Shown one piece after another: positions 7,826 through 13,906 of a stretch of 22,112 nt of DNA. A program made the translations under genes and the position numbers. The stretch comes from a virus. The notes beneath the pieces are model-generated. The model made no database searches. It had not been told where the DNA came from and saw only the letters and a program-made list of their open reading frames with translations. The stretch is taken from positions 1-22,112 of the IMG/VR virus record IMGVR_UViG_3300017951_004320. The stretch is one strand, 5' to 3'. Position 1 is the first letter of the stretch. Each line of letters opens with the position of its first letter.

Positions 7826-9538
7826 GCACCCCGTCACAAGCCCCGCCATAACTAGCATACACTCGCAGTCGAAGTAGTGGTTGGCTCTTCTGGGTTTATT
7901 AACCCATTTATACCTTACCTCCCCATAAGCGTTTACTATTTCTTCGCGACGCTCTGCTTTCATTTGGGCTAGGTAATCCTGAATTATATTGTCAGGTAAT
8001 GTCCAATCTGGCCCAATTCCTTTTATATACTCTGATAGCAAATCCTTGATATTTGGATTTGAATACAAGAACAATCGCACGGGTCTGAATTTGCCTTGAT
8101 CAACAGTTCCTAAAGCCGGATCTATTTCGCTGTCTTTCCACACCTGTTTTATACCATCTACGATGTATCCATTATCTCTATCCTCACCCTTTGCTGGTTT
8201 CCAAGCATAGTCTGTTCGCATAACCTCATTGTAAACGGCAGATGTTTTAAACCCAGAATCAATAATGACGTCATCTGGATCAACTCCAAGTTCTTTTGCC
8301 TTTTCTCTCAAATCCTCAAAATCAGGAACTTCTCCACAATCAAAAAGCCTAGATGAGCCATTTGGGCCAAATGCCCTACATACATAATACAGCCTATCCT
8401 TTTGAACATCCGCAGATAAGAATTTACGATAATCGGATGGTGGTCTGTCCAGAAGCTTATAATCTGACTTCCTTTGTTGTAACCAATCCTTATCATTGTA
8501 TTTTAGTCTATCCTCCCAAGGTTGACCCAAGGACTCGCAAATGAATGCTTTTAATGGTTCAGGATCACCCCAACTTAGCGCTTTTTTTGATGTCAAAAAT
8601 TCTTCGACTAAATCTCTCCATTTTACCCAAGTAGGAAGTAGAGCATTCCATGTATATGATTTTTTTGACTCTGGAGCTGATGGATTTAAAGACACCCAAT
8701 CACCCTTAGTAAGGTTTCTTCTCTCGAAAGGGGTGTCGTGCGTTTCATGCGAACAAAATGGACACTCAAGTCTTATGGTTTTAGAAAGAATATCAAAGTT
8801 ATATTGACCGTCTGGCTTAGTGGTTTCATTTACATCCCATTTCATGTACTCCCAATTCAAAGGATGCTTTTTCCCGCACTTAACGCAGTCTACGTGCCAG
8901 ACATATTGATTACCCAACAAAAACTGTTGGTGAACCGAATCATGTTCTTGACCGGGTGTGGACACAATTACCTGTCTAGCATTCCAAAATGTTCGCGTTC
9001 TTTTAAGAACCATAGGCAAAGCGCCGGGCGGCCAGTTTCTTACCTCATCCAAAAGTAACCACCTACGAGGTTTTGACTGCAATTTAGATGGAGCATTTGA
9101 TCCCACGACCTCTAAGGTCATACCGGGAAAATAAATCTCCCTACTTTTTGCAAGTCGGTTAGACTGTGGAATCTTGTCAGACACGGGCGGACACGCGCGA
9201 AGGGAGGGCATCAAGCGCTCTGTCGCAAACTTGAGGGCTTCATCTTCATTTGAGGTAACCCACATACATGGTCCGGGGTCTTCAGAAATCAGCCAACTAA
9301 GAAGTGCGAGCATTGTTTCTGTTTTGGCGCTTTGCGCCGAACACATTATGGATATTTGCTTGATCTTGTTGTCAGCAAAATCCTCCATAAACTTGCGAAC
9401 CCAAGGTGAATTATCAGACCTCCAATTACCGGGAAAAGGAGAAACTGCAACCCTAAAATTATCTTCAGCCCACTCCCAAGGAGTTCGCCGATCTGCGGGT
9501 TTCCAAGCGACCCTTGCGGTCTTTTGGACTATATTCAA
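7817..9538 (-). CDS. terL: Terminase large subunit (lambda GpA family)
   Basis: This 573-aa protein carries the packaging ATPase and DNA-cutting nuclease. The N-terminal ATPase part has a deviant Walker A, CSAQSAKTE (66-74), in place of the classic GKT loop, as is usual in GpA proteins, and a Walker B RRWLLLDEV (158-166). Two cysteine pairs, CVKC (218-221) and CPFC (259-262), look like the zinc-binding insertion of this family. The nuclease part has acidic residues in three expected strands: FLSADVQKD (Asp377), DDVIIDSG (Asp427) and HYFDCECM (Asp557). The length and order match full-length GpA proteins, so it appears intact. It follows a small basic gene by two bases. Its 3' end meets a convergent gene rather than the gpW gene, which is unusual for this module. 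Confidence 0.95.
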   Translation of the reverse strand: MNIVQKTARVAWKPADRRTPWEWAEDNFRVAVSPFPGNWRSDNSPWVRKFMEDFADNKIKQISIMCSAQSAKTETMLALLSWLISEDPGPCMWVTSNEDEALKFATERLMPSLRACPPVSDKIPQSNRLAKSREIYFPGMTLEVVGSNAPSKLQSKPRRWLLLDEVRNWPPGALPMVLKRTRTFWNARQVIVSTPGQEHDSVHQQFLLGNQYVWHVDCVKCGKKHPLNWEYMKWDVNETTKPDGQYNFDILSKTIRLECPFCSHETHDTPFERRNLTKGDWVSLNPSAPESKKSYTWNALLPTWVKWRDLVEEFLTSKKALSWGDPEPLKAFICESLGQPWEDRLKYNDKDWLQQRKSDYKLLDRPPSDYRKFLSADVQKDRLYYVCRAFGPNGSSRLFDCGEVPDFEDLREKAKELGVDPDDVIIDSGFKTSAVYNEVMRTDYAWKPAKGEDRDNGYIVDGIKQVWKDSEIDPALGTVDQGKFRPVRLFLYSNPNIKDLLSEYIKGIGPDWTLPDNIIQDYLAQMKAERREEIVNAYGEVRYKWVNKPRRANHYFDCECMLVMAGLVTGCLG

Positions 9539-9540
9539 GC

Positions 9541-10023
9541 TTATCTACGAAACAGTCTTTTTACGCCGCCAAGGAGTTTGCTTTTATCTCTTTTCATAAC
9601 CCCCATTGCTCTGCCAGCCAGACCTTTCATTCCACCTGTGTTTCCGAAATTCTTTTTTACCTGACCTAATTTGTTGCCAATTCCTTTGGTATCTTTCACG
9701 CCAGACATTAGTCCTCCACCCTTAAGAGAATCACCTCGCGCGGCTGATGCAAGTCCATAGGCTCCGGCACCCAGCGCACCTACCCCAGCTACTTTCGCGG
9801 CAGTCCCCAGAGCCGAACCTTCTTTCTTCTTTTGTGGTTGAGCGTAAAACTCAAAGCTATCATCCATTTTCGCTTCAAGTGAAATCAAGTGATCCATGTT
9901 AGCACTCATACCATATTGTTTTTGTATTTTCTTTTTCTTCATAGAAAGCTTACGCAAATCGTGCTTATATCTTGCCAAACCCTCTTTTGTGTAAGGGTAC
10001 TTCTTGTTTCCTATCTGTGGCAT
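9541..10023 (-). CDS. Small basic Gly-rich protein with shared LIxLxxKM motif
   Basis: This 160-aa protein is not assigned to a family. It starts MPQIGNKKYPYTKEGLARYK; N-termini of this kind (short basic start, then YPYT) occur on small proteins of other phages, from memory. Residues 46-63 read LISLEAKMDDSFEFYAQP, a motif that also appears in the next two genes upstream. It is followed by a Gly/Ala-rich hydrophobic stretch at about 72-95 (LGTAAKVAGVGALGAGAYGL) and a glycine-rich basic tail ending KRLFRR. The gene lies two bases upstream of the large terminase gene and is in the same transcription unit. The composition suggests an internal virion or membrane-active protein. That is inference; the motif repetition is directly visible. 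Confidence 0.75.
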   Translation of the reverse strand: MPQIGNKKYPYTKEGLARYKHDLRKLSMKKKKIQKQYGMSANMDHLISLEAKMDDSFEFYAQPQKKKEGSALGTAAKVAGVGALGAGAYGLASAARGDSLKGGGLMSGVKDTKGIGNKLGQVKKNFGNTGGMKGLAGRAMGVMKRDKSKLLGGVKRLFRR

Positions 10024-10032
10024 GACTAAAAA

Positions 10033-10431
10033 TTACTGTTTTCTCATTTGGCTAAGATAATCTTTACGCTTGTCCGATCCCATTGCTTCGCCTGATCGAT
10101 CAAATACCTTTTTATTCTTACGTCTCTTGTTTTCGCGCTCCTGCTTCTTAGCATGTTTTGCTTTGTTTTTCTGGCTCTTCAATGCCCTTTTACTTAAAGG
10201 TTTTCCTTTTCTAAGGGCTAACAAAGTGCCTGCTATTCCAAGCCCTACTCCTGCTGTACCCCCTATTCCTGCCCCAAGTCCAGCCGCTGCTCCATGTCCA
10301 ATCGATCCAGTAATAGACCGTGGTTTCTCTGGTTGAGCTGCAAATTCGATTTCTTCGGCGAGTCTTTCTCCCCGTAGGCGTATTACTTCATCGAGTTTAG
10401 CATCAAGTTCTATAAATCTTTGTAAGTCCAT
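10033..10431 (-). CDS. Small basic Gly/Ala-rich protein with shared FIELDxKLDE motif
   Basis: This 132-aa protein is not recognised. It opens MDLQRFIELDAKLDEVIRL and continues to EEIEFAAQP (26-34), matching in two pieces the motif seen in the two neighbouring genes. Residues 43-72 form a long Gly/Ala-rich hydrophobic stretch (GSIGHGAAAGLGAGIGG and onward to LLAL). The rest is extremely basic, with runs such as KKQERENKRRKNKK. A TTG at 10452, directly abutting the previous stop codon, is an alternative start adding seven residues. I prefer the ATG at 10431, because it places the shared motif at the very N-terminus. The architecture of motif, hydrophobic stretch and basic tail is the same as in the 160-aa neighbour, so the two are probably diverged relatives. 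Confidence 0.75.
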   Translation of the reverse strand: MDLQRFIELDAKLDEVIRLRGERLAEEIEFAAQPEKPRSITGSIGHGAAAGLGAGIGGTAGVGLGIAGTLLALRKGKPLSKRALKSQKNKAKHAKKQERENKRRKNKKVFDRSGEAMGSDKRKDYLSQMRKQ

Positions 10432-10452
10432 ATCTAATATTTTTTTTGTCAA

Positions 10453-11316
10453 CTACTTCTTAATTATTTTCGCCAAATTGACGGCATTCATACCTAAAAC
10501 CTTTAACAATTTTCCTATACTCATTTTGGAAATCATAAGCTCTGTTCTCTTCAGACCTCTGCTTATACCCTTGTTTGATAGGGTGTTTCTCATTTTTCGC
10601 GCAAGTTCTTTTTTGGCGTGATCTGGTAGATCAGATACCCTTCGATAAGATTGCGTTTCAGGCAAACCCACCCTCTCACTAGGGCTTACACTACCAGCCT
10701 TAGAGCCTTTTCTAAATTCTCCAATTTTTCCTGTGACCCGTGGGTGACGCGGGTTTTGTTTCTTGGCTTGGCTTGGGCTTAGGTCAAGTTCTTTTCTTTT
10801 CTTGGATTTGATAGCTGGATTACCACCCTCTACAGCAGTTGTTTGTTTGACCTCCCTGACTTGTGCCTTTCTTTCTTTTTCTCCCTTTTTTGTTCCATAA
10901 TTAGGGTCTCCACGTTTGGGTCTATCTCTTTTTTTACCTTTACTCTTAGCTTCTTTTATCTTCTTTTTTTCAATAAGTCTTTTCGCATATTCAGTTGGCT
11001 TAGGTTTTGTTTTTTCTTCTATGGGATTTGTATTTTTAGCCTCAGTTAAATCTTTTGGCAGAAACTTTCCGCGCTTTCTGCGATCAAATCTTGATCTTTC
11101 GTCATCGCTCAATGGTTTTGGTGGGGTTGCAAATTCTAACTTTCTATTGAGTTCTATAAGCCTACCCAATAAATGATCATTCTTATCGAAGTTTTCTGAA
11201 AACTCTTTAGCTTCTTTTTTAAGTAGGCATTTACCCTTAGACATACAGGCAACCTTACTTTTACAATAAGCGCACCTGCGAAAAGAACCTGCGTCTTTTA
11301 AAGCTGGAAAATCCAT
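10453..11316 (-). CDS. Basic protein with Cys cluster and shared LIELNxKLEFA motif
   Basis: This 287-aa protein is not recognised. The N-terminus has four cysteines, C15, C18, C24 and C30 (CAYCKSKVACMSKGKC), spaced so that they could bind one zinc ion. Residues 53-66 read LIELNRKLEFATPP, the motif shared with the two following genes. From about 70 to 240 the chain is Lys/Arg/Pro-rich and probably disordered. The C-terminus ends in an amphipathic stretch, MSIGKLLKVLGMNAVNLAKI. It is the first gene after the small terminase, 16 bases downstream, and abuts the next gene. It lacks the long Gly/Ala-rich segment of its two relatives. Because it lies among packaging genes, a role in virion assembly is likely, but no specific function can be read. 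Confidence 0.72.
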   Translation of the reverse strand: MDFPALKDAGSFRRCAYCKSKVACMSKGKCLLKKEAKEFSENFDKNDHLLGRLIELNRKLEFATPPKPLSDDERSRFDRRKRGKFLPKDLTEAKNTNPIEEKTKPKPTEYAKRLIEKKKIKEAKSKGKKRDRPKRGDPNYGTKKGEKERKAQVREVKQTTAVEGGNPAIKSKKRKELDLSPSQAKKQNPRHPRVTGKIGEFRKGSKAGSVSPSERVGLPETQSYRRVSDLPDHAKKELARKMRNTLSNKGISRGLKRTELMISKMSIGKLLKVLGMNAVNLAKIIKK

Positions 11317-11332
11317 GTTAAATGGAGTTATG

Positions 11333-11899
11333 TCAACTACCTGAATGAAGAGATTCTAAAGCTTCATCAATAGATTCTTTAATTCTTTGTTCAGCCTCTG
11401 GAGCATCCATGCCTATGACAATGGGCGCAAGCTTGGATGGTATTGAGAGTAATGTAGTCTTTGCTTCAGTAACCATATCACCCACCCATCGTACAACATC
11501 TTCATTTAGAGTATAATCTCCACGCTTTGTTTTGATCTCAAACTCTATCTTTTCGCACATCAGTTTTAAGTGTCTAATTTTAAGATCATGGAGGTCAAGC
11601 TCCTCATCTATGTCTTTCTTCTGTTGACCCTTAACCCATATTTTCGTGGCACTTATGTCCCATTTTCCATTTGAAAGTGGCGGGGGGAATCCGGCTTCCT
11701 TTCTCCACCTTTGTATTGTTTTTCTATCTACACCTAATACTTTCGCCAGCTCAGTTTGATTCTTCGCATACTTGTCGTGTTTTTGAACTTTTATATATTG
11801 ATCAGCTAGAATTTGGTGAGCCTTTTCCAAGTCTTCATCAGATACATTTTTACCTGTATCTATGTCAGACATGATCTTTTCAGCCCATTTTATAGTCAT
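11333..11899 (-). CDS. terS: Terminase small subunit (Nu1-like)
   Basis: This 188-aa protein has a winged helix-turn-helix at about residues 47-90: NQTELAKVLGVDRKTIQRW, then KEAGFPPPLSNGKWDISATK. This matches the DNA-recognition domain of lambda Nu1 and related small terminases, which bind the packaging start site and load the large subunit. A helical segment follows (HDLKIRHLKLMCEKIEFEIK), and the C-terminal part, TEAKTTLLSIPSKLAPIVIG with a final helix EQRIKESIDEALESL, is typical of small terminases. It is the first gene of the leftward head operon and is divergent from the right module. It is separated from the large terminase by three extra genes, whereas the two subunits are usually adjacent. 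Confidence 0.88.
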   Translation of the reverse strand: MTIKWAEKIMSDIDTGKNVSDEDLEKAHQILADQYIKVQKHDKYAKNQTELAKVLGVDRKTIQRWRKEAGFPPPLSNGKWDISATKIWVKGQQKKDIDEELDLHDLKIRHLKLMCEKIEFEIKTKRGDYTLNEDVVRWVGDMVTEAKTTLLSIPSKLAPIVIGMDAPEAEQRIKESIDEALESLHSGS

Positions 11900-11904
11900 A
11901 CCTA

Positions 11905-11933
11905 TATATGATTTTTTTATTAAATAGGATCAA
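11905..11933 (-). promoter_or_regulatory. Weak candidate promoter of the leftward head operon
   Basis: On the minus strand TTGATC (11933-11928) is followed after 17 bases by CATATA (11910-11905). This is the best -35/-10-like pair close to the small terminase start. The -10 match is poor, and the transcript would begin almost at the ATG, so it is a tentative call; a phage-specific promoter type is equally possible. Confidence 0.25.
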
Positions 11934-12027
11934 GCTAATTACGCTTTTTTGTTCAAAGTGGCATGGCTTTAACATAGGTAAACTTATTAAATTTAGTGTG
12001 TTGCAACCTATTGATTATCAACATCTT

Positions 12028-12068
12028 AAAAAAATGTTATCGACATTCGGCGAAAATTTTCGTAACAT
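12028..12068 (-). terminator. Candidate leftward terminator upstream of the small terminase
   Basis: Read on the minus strand, ATGTTACGA pairs with TCGATAACAT (one bulged base), followed at once by seven T residues (A run 12028-12034 on the plus strand). The loop contains half of the CGAAAATTTTCG palindrome. It could stop leftward transcripts coming from the right module before the head operon. The loop is long, so the call is moderate to weak. Confidence 0.35.
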
Positions 12069-12077
12069 ATTGTCTTT

Positions 12078-12331
12078 CCTTGGGAGAGGTGTGCCCAAGG
12101 GGGCGGACGCCCGAACGCGCACAAGCGCACAACGTGCGTCCGTGAGAGCCAACCGATGAACAATCGGGAGCATGCACCTGAGCGTGGCGCACAAGCGTAC
12201 ACGACAGGTGCGTGTGCTCACTAGACCACCACCCTATTGGGTTACACCCTTGTGTATGAGCGCATACATACATGCGCCCACCTGTGAGGATCACAGAGAA
12301 TTTTCTAGCGTACACACACCTGTGTGTGCGC
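12078..12331. repeat. Cluster of consecutive inverted repeats (possible structured leader RNA or origin)
   Basis: The following inverted repeats can be read in order. CCTTGGG/CCCAAGG (12078-12084/12094-12100). CGGACGC/GCGTCCG (12104-12110/12136-12142), which competes with CGCAC/GTGCG inside it. CCGAT/ATCGG (12153-12157/12163-12167). CATGCACCTG/CAGGTGCGTG (12171-12180/12205-12214, one G-T pair) with an inner CGTG/CACG. TGTGTATG/CATACATA (12251-12258/12263-12270, one G-T pair). CTGTG/CACAG (12282-12286/12292-12296). A near-perfect 24-base palindrome at 12308-12331. They fill the GC-richer half of the divergent region, directly upstream of the first rightward gene. No T-tract follows any of them. 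A structured 5' leader, a small RNA or a replication origin are the options. Confidence 0.6.
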
Positions 12332-12390
12332 ACAAACAAAAAACAAAACCACGCGCCCGTGAACAAATAAGCGGGTGCGCATACATACAC

Positions 12391-12897
12391 ATGAGCGTAA
12401 AAGCCAAAACACAAAACCCAAAGTTCAACATGCTCGACGCGCTTGAGCGCGCAGGCATTGCGTCCAAGAGCGCGAAAGCTGCAATAATCGATATGCCTGT
12501 CAAGGACGCACGCGCCCTTGCACGTGCACAGGAGCCTTCAGGCGCGATAGCCGAGCCAAAGGAGCTTATCAGCATCGGTAACTACGTGCTCTCGGATGAG
12601 CGCACGTCCCTGTGCGTGATCGCTGGTGAGTTCGAGTTCGACCAAAACGTTGTACGCGCCCTTGCCCAAATGCGTCGTGAAGCGCACGAAGGCGTGAAGC
12701 CCGAACGCACAGAGGAGAAGGTCGAGCACTCCTCGCTCGTGGGCGAGGAAATCGATGCCTTGCGCAAGGACAGGCGTGAAAAATCCAAGGCCAAGCGCGC
12801 GCTCAAGCGTGAAGCCGAAGCCTCAGAATCGCGTGAGCATGGGGGTCTGGGTCACGCGCTTGCATGGGTCTTCACGTTCGGAAACTTCGGACGCTAA
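12391..12897 (+). CDS. Hypothetical charged protein, first gene of the rightward module
   Basis: This 168-aa protein is not recognised. It starts MSVKAKTQNPKFNMLDALER. The N-terminal half is helical and Ala-rich (AGIASKSAKAAIIDMPVKDA), the middle has a short strand-like region (LISIGNYVLSDERTSLCVIA), and a Lys/Arg/Glu-rich helix follows (DRREKSKAKRALKREAEASE). The C-terminus turns hydrophobic (HALAWVFTFGNFGR). The frame is open back to 12172, but that part lies in the inverted-repeat cluster, so I start at the ATG at 12391, which follows the CA-type leader ATACATACAC. A terminator lies 18 bases after its stop, so it appears to be a single-gene unit with a long structured leader. Codon choice is GC-richer than in the left module. 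Confidence 0.65.
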   Translation: MSVKAKTQNPKFNMLDALERAGIASKSAKAAIIDMPVKDARALARAQEPSGAIAEPKELISIGNYVLSDERTSLCVIAGEFEFDQNVVRALAQMRREAHEGVKPERTEEKVEHSSLVGEEIDALRKDRREKSKAKRALKREAEASESREHGGLGHALAWVFTFGNFGR

Positions 12898-12915
12898 GGC
12901 ACAGGCGTGCATACA

Positions 12916-12952
12916 GGGGGGTCGTGCGCATGCGCGACTCCCCTTTTTCTTT
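12916..12952 (+). terminator. Rho-independent terminator
   Basis: GGGGGGTCGTGCGCA (12916-12930) pairs with TGCGCGACTCCCC (12931-12943) with one mismatch and one bulge, followed by TTTTTCTTT. It is a strong GC-rich hairpin with a T-tract, placed just after the stop of the 168-aa gene. It would separate that gene from the downstream operon. Confidence 0.8.
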
Positions 12953-12957
12953 CACGT

Positions 12958-13048
12958 AACGTACAGGCATGTACACACACAAATTATAATTTTACATTTT
13001 CAATTGTGTACGTATCTCTTGAGTATTTTGCCATTTGCCACGTACACA
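12958..13048. promoter_or_regulatory. Candidate promoter/operator region with GTAC half-sites
   Basis: The 113 bases after the terminator contain four GTAC cores, at 12961, 12971, 13008 and 13042. The last two lie in a perfect 9-bp inverted repeat, TGTGTACGT (13005-13013) and ACGTACACA (13040-13048), 26 bases apart. A consensus-like TATAAT lies at 12985-12990, and TTTACA is at 12991-12996 with TATCTC 16 bases later. This is the natural place for the promoter of the downstream gene string, and the repeated half-sites suggest a bound regulator. No -35 box fits the TATAAT well. Confidence 0.4.
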
Positions 13049-13065
13049 CCTAACACAAAAATAAT

Positions 13066-13284
13066 ATGAAGATATACTATGCGTTGGTTACGCTAACAAC
13101 CTACACGTCTCGATGCATCACCGCGACAGGTGAGCTTGAGTGCTATATTCACGCCACATCTGAAGAGGAAGCTCGTAAGATCATCAAAAGTAGTTACGCT
13201 GATCATGGCGTAGAAATCGTATTCCCCGACATGGGTGACGATGATGTTCAGCCACCTGCATCGCTTATGGAGGGCTTGTCATGA
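13066..13284 (+). CDS. Hypothetical small protein
   Basis: This 72-aa protein is not recognised. It begins MKIYYALVTLTTYTSRCITA, a beta-strand-like start, then GELECYIHATSEEEARKIIK (strand, turn, helix) and an acidic C-terminus (FPDMGDDDVQPPAS). The strand-helix-strand order suggests a small alpha/beta domain. It is the first gene after the terminator and putative promoter. It follows an A/C-rich leader (AACACAAAAATAAT) without a Shine-Dalgarno site. It overlaps the next start by four bases (ATGA). Confidence 0.65.
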   Translation: MKIYYALVTLTTYTSRCITATGELECYIHATSEEEARKIIKSSYADHGVEIVFPDMGDDDVQPPASLMEGLS

Positions 13285-13532
13285 GTGTCGCTGAAGAATT
13301 AGCTGAAACCTTGTTCAATCAGGAGCGTAAGCAAAATGAATGCCTAAGATATGAGCTGTTCAAGGAGCATCTCATGCATGAGTTCATTGAGAGCGCCATT
13401 GAGGATTGTTGGGCTGTTCTTGAGGTTCGCAACATTGAGGATTGGGATGATCGCCTTACGGAAATACTTGGCGAAATGGACAAGGAAGATAGGCATTACA
13501 TCATAGACGTCTACCACAAGATCGATGGATAA
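13281..13532 (+). CDS. Hypothetical small acidic helical protein
   Basis: This 83-aa protein is not recognised. It is acidic and almost all helical in pattern (MSVAEELAETLFNQERKQNE, then FIESAIEDCWAVLEV and RLTEILGEMDKEDRHYI). Its ATG overlaps the stop of the preceding gene (ATGA) and has GGAGG nearby upstream, so it is translated in coupling with it. The next small gene starts inside its last codons. Confidence 0.6.
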   Translation: MSVAEELAETLFNQERKQNECLRYELFKEHLMHEFIESAIEDCWAVLEVRNIEDWDDRLTEILGEMDKEDRHYIIDVYHKIDG

Positions 13533-13695
13533 CGCACTAATGGACAAAATATCTGAGCGTCTCGGAGAAATTATGCCAGAAGAAGAAGTTCCTACGCCCC
13601 TAAAATTTCTGATATGCAAGGGGCTGATAGATGGGAGCTTGGTCATAATCAATTCCGCGATGAGAACTGTACACGTAGTAGAGGAGGAAAAATAA
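13525..13695 (+). CDS. Hypothetical 56-aa protein
   Basis: This short frame starts with ATG at 13525, inside the final codons of the preceding gene, and ends with TAA at 13693-13695, one base before the next gene. The product begins MDNALMDKISERLGEIMPEE, continues TPLKFLICKGLIDGSLVIIN and ends HVVEEEK. It fills the only gap in this part of the operon, in the tight overlapping style of its neighbours, which is the main support. No family is recognised and there is no strong Shine-Dalgarno site; translation would depend on coupling. Confidence 0.5.
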   Translation: MDNALMDKISERLGEIMPEEEVPTPLKFLICKGLIDGSLVIINSAMRTVHVVEEEK

Positions 13696-13696
13696 T

Positions 13697-13906
13697 ATGA
13701 GTATTATAACAGTAGGCACACACTTACACTTCAGGGGTGAGGTGTATGTCGTAAAGACAGTACGACTTGGACACGCCAAGCCCGTACTAGCCACATGCGA
13801 TACAGGTGAGCTGTATGCATTCACAAGCGATCAGCTTCATGAATCAACAATTGTGAGCATGGAGAATGGTAACGCTGAGCACAGGAGGATTCACGATGAT
13901 AGATGA
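13697..13906 (+). CDS. Hypothetical small beta-rich protein
   Basis: This 69-aa protein begins MSIITVGTHLHFRGEVYVVK and continues with strands VKTVRLGHAKPVLATCDTGE and LYAFTSDQLHES. The alternating hydrophobic pattern suggests a small beta-barrel like many phage SH3-like proteins, but no family is recognised. The start is supported by a good Shine-Dalgarno site (GAGGAGG, nine bases upstream) lying in the last codons of the 56-aa gene. Its 3' end overlaps the next gene by 11 bases. Confidence 0.65.
   Translation: MSIITVGTHLHFRGEVYVVKTVRLGHAKPVLATCDTGELYAFTSDQLHESTIVSMENGNAEHRRIHDDR
13883..13888 (+). promoter_or_regulatory. Shine-Dalgarno site that sets the start of the 432-aa gene
   Basis: AGGAGG ends seven bases before the ATG at 13896. 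The frame is also open from an ATG at 13866 that has no such site, so this signal decides the start. Confidence 0.75.

Larger units (their letters stand above)
11900..12077. other. AT-rich divergent intergenic region
   Basis: This stretch separates the leftward head operon from the rightward module. No gene is supported. It is AT-rich with several A and T runs and contains a perfect 12-bp palindrome, CGAAAATTTTCG, at 12051-12062. It should hold the promoter of the leftward operon. An AT-rich block beside a cluster of inverted repeats would also fit a replication origin, but nothing shows this directly. Confidence 0.6.

Noticed and set aside
9174-9599. 141-codon plus-strand open frame
   Set aside because: It is antisense to the large terminase gene, whose motifs are clear.
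12078-12100. CCTTGGG/CCCAAGG hairpin as a terminator
   Set aside because: G-rich sequence, not T, follows on the plus strand, and no T-tract follows on the minus strand.
12018-12414. Minus-strand open frames of 67 and 125 codons across the intergenic region
   Set aside because: They translate the inverted-repeat cluster into Cys/His/Arg-rich low-quality protein, have no ribosome site and overlap each other. The region is better explained as structured noncoding DNA.
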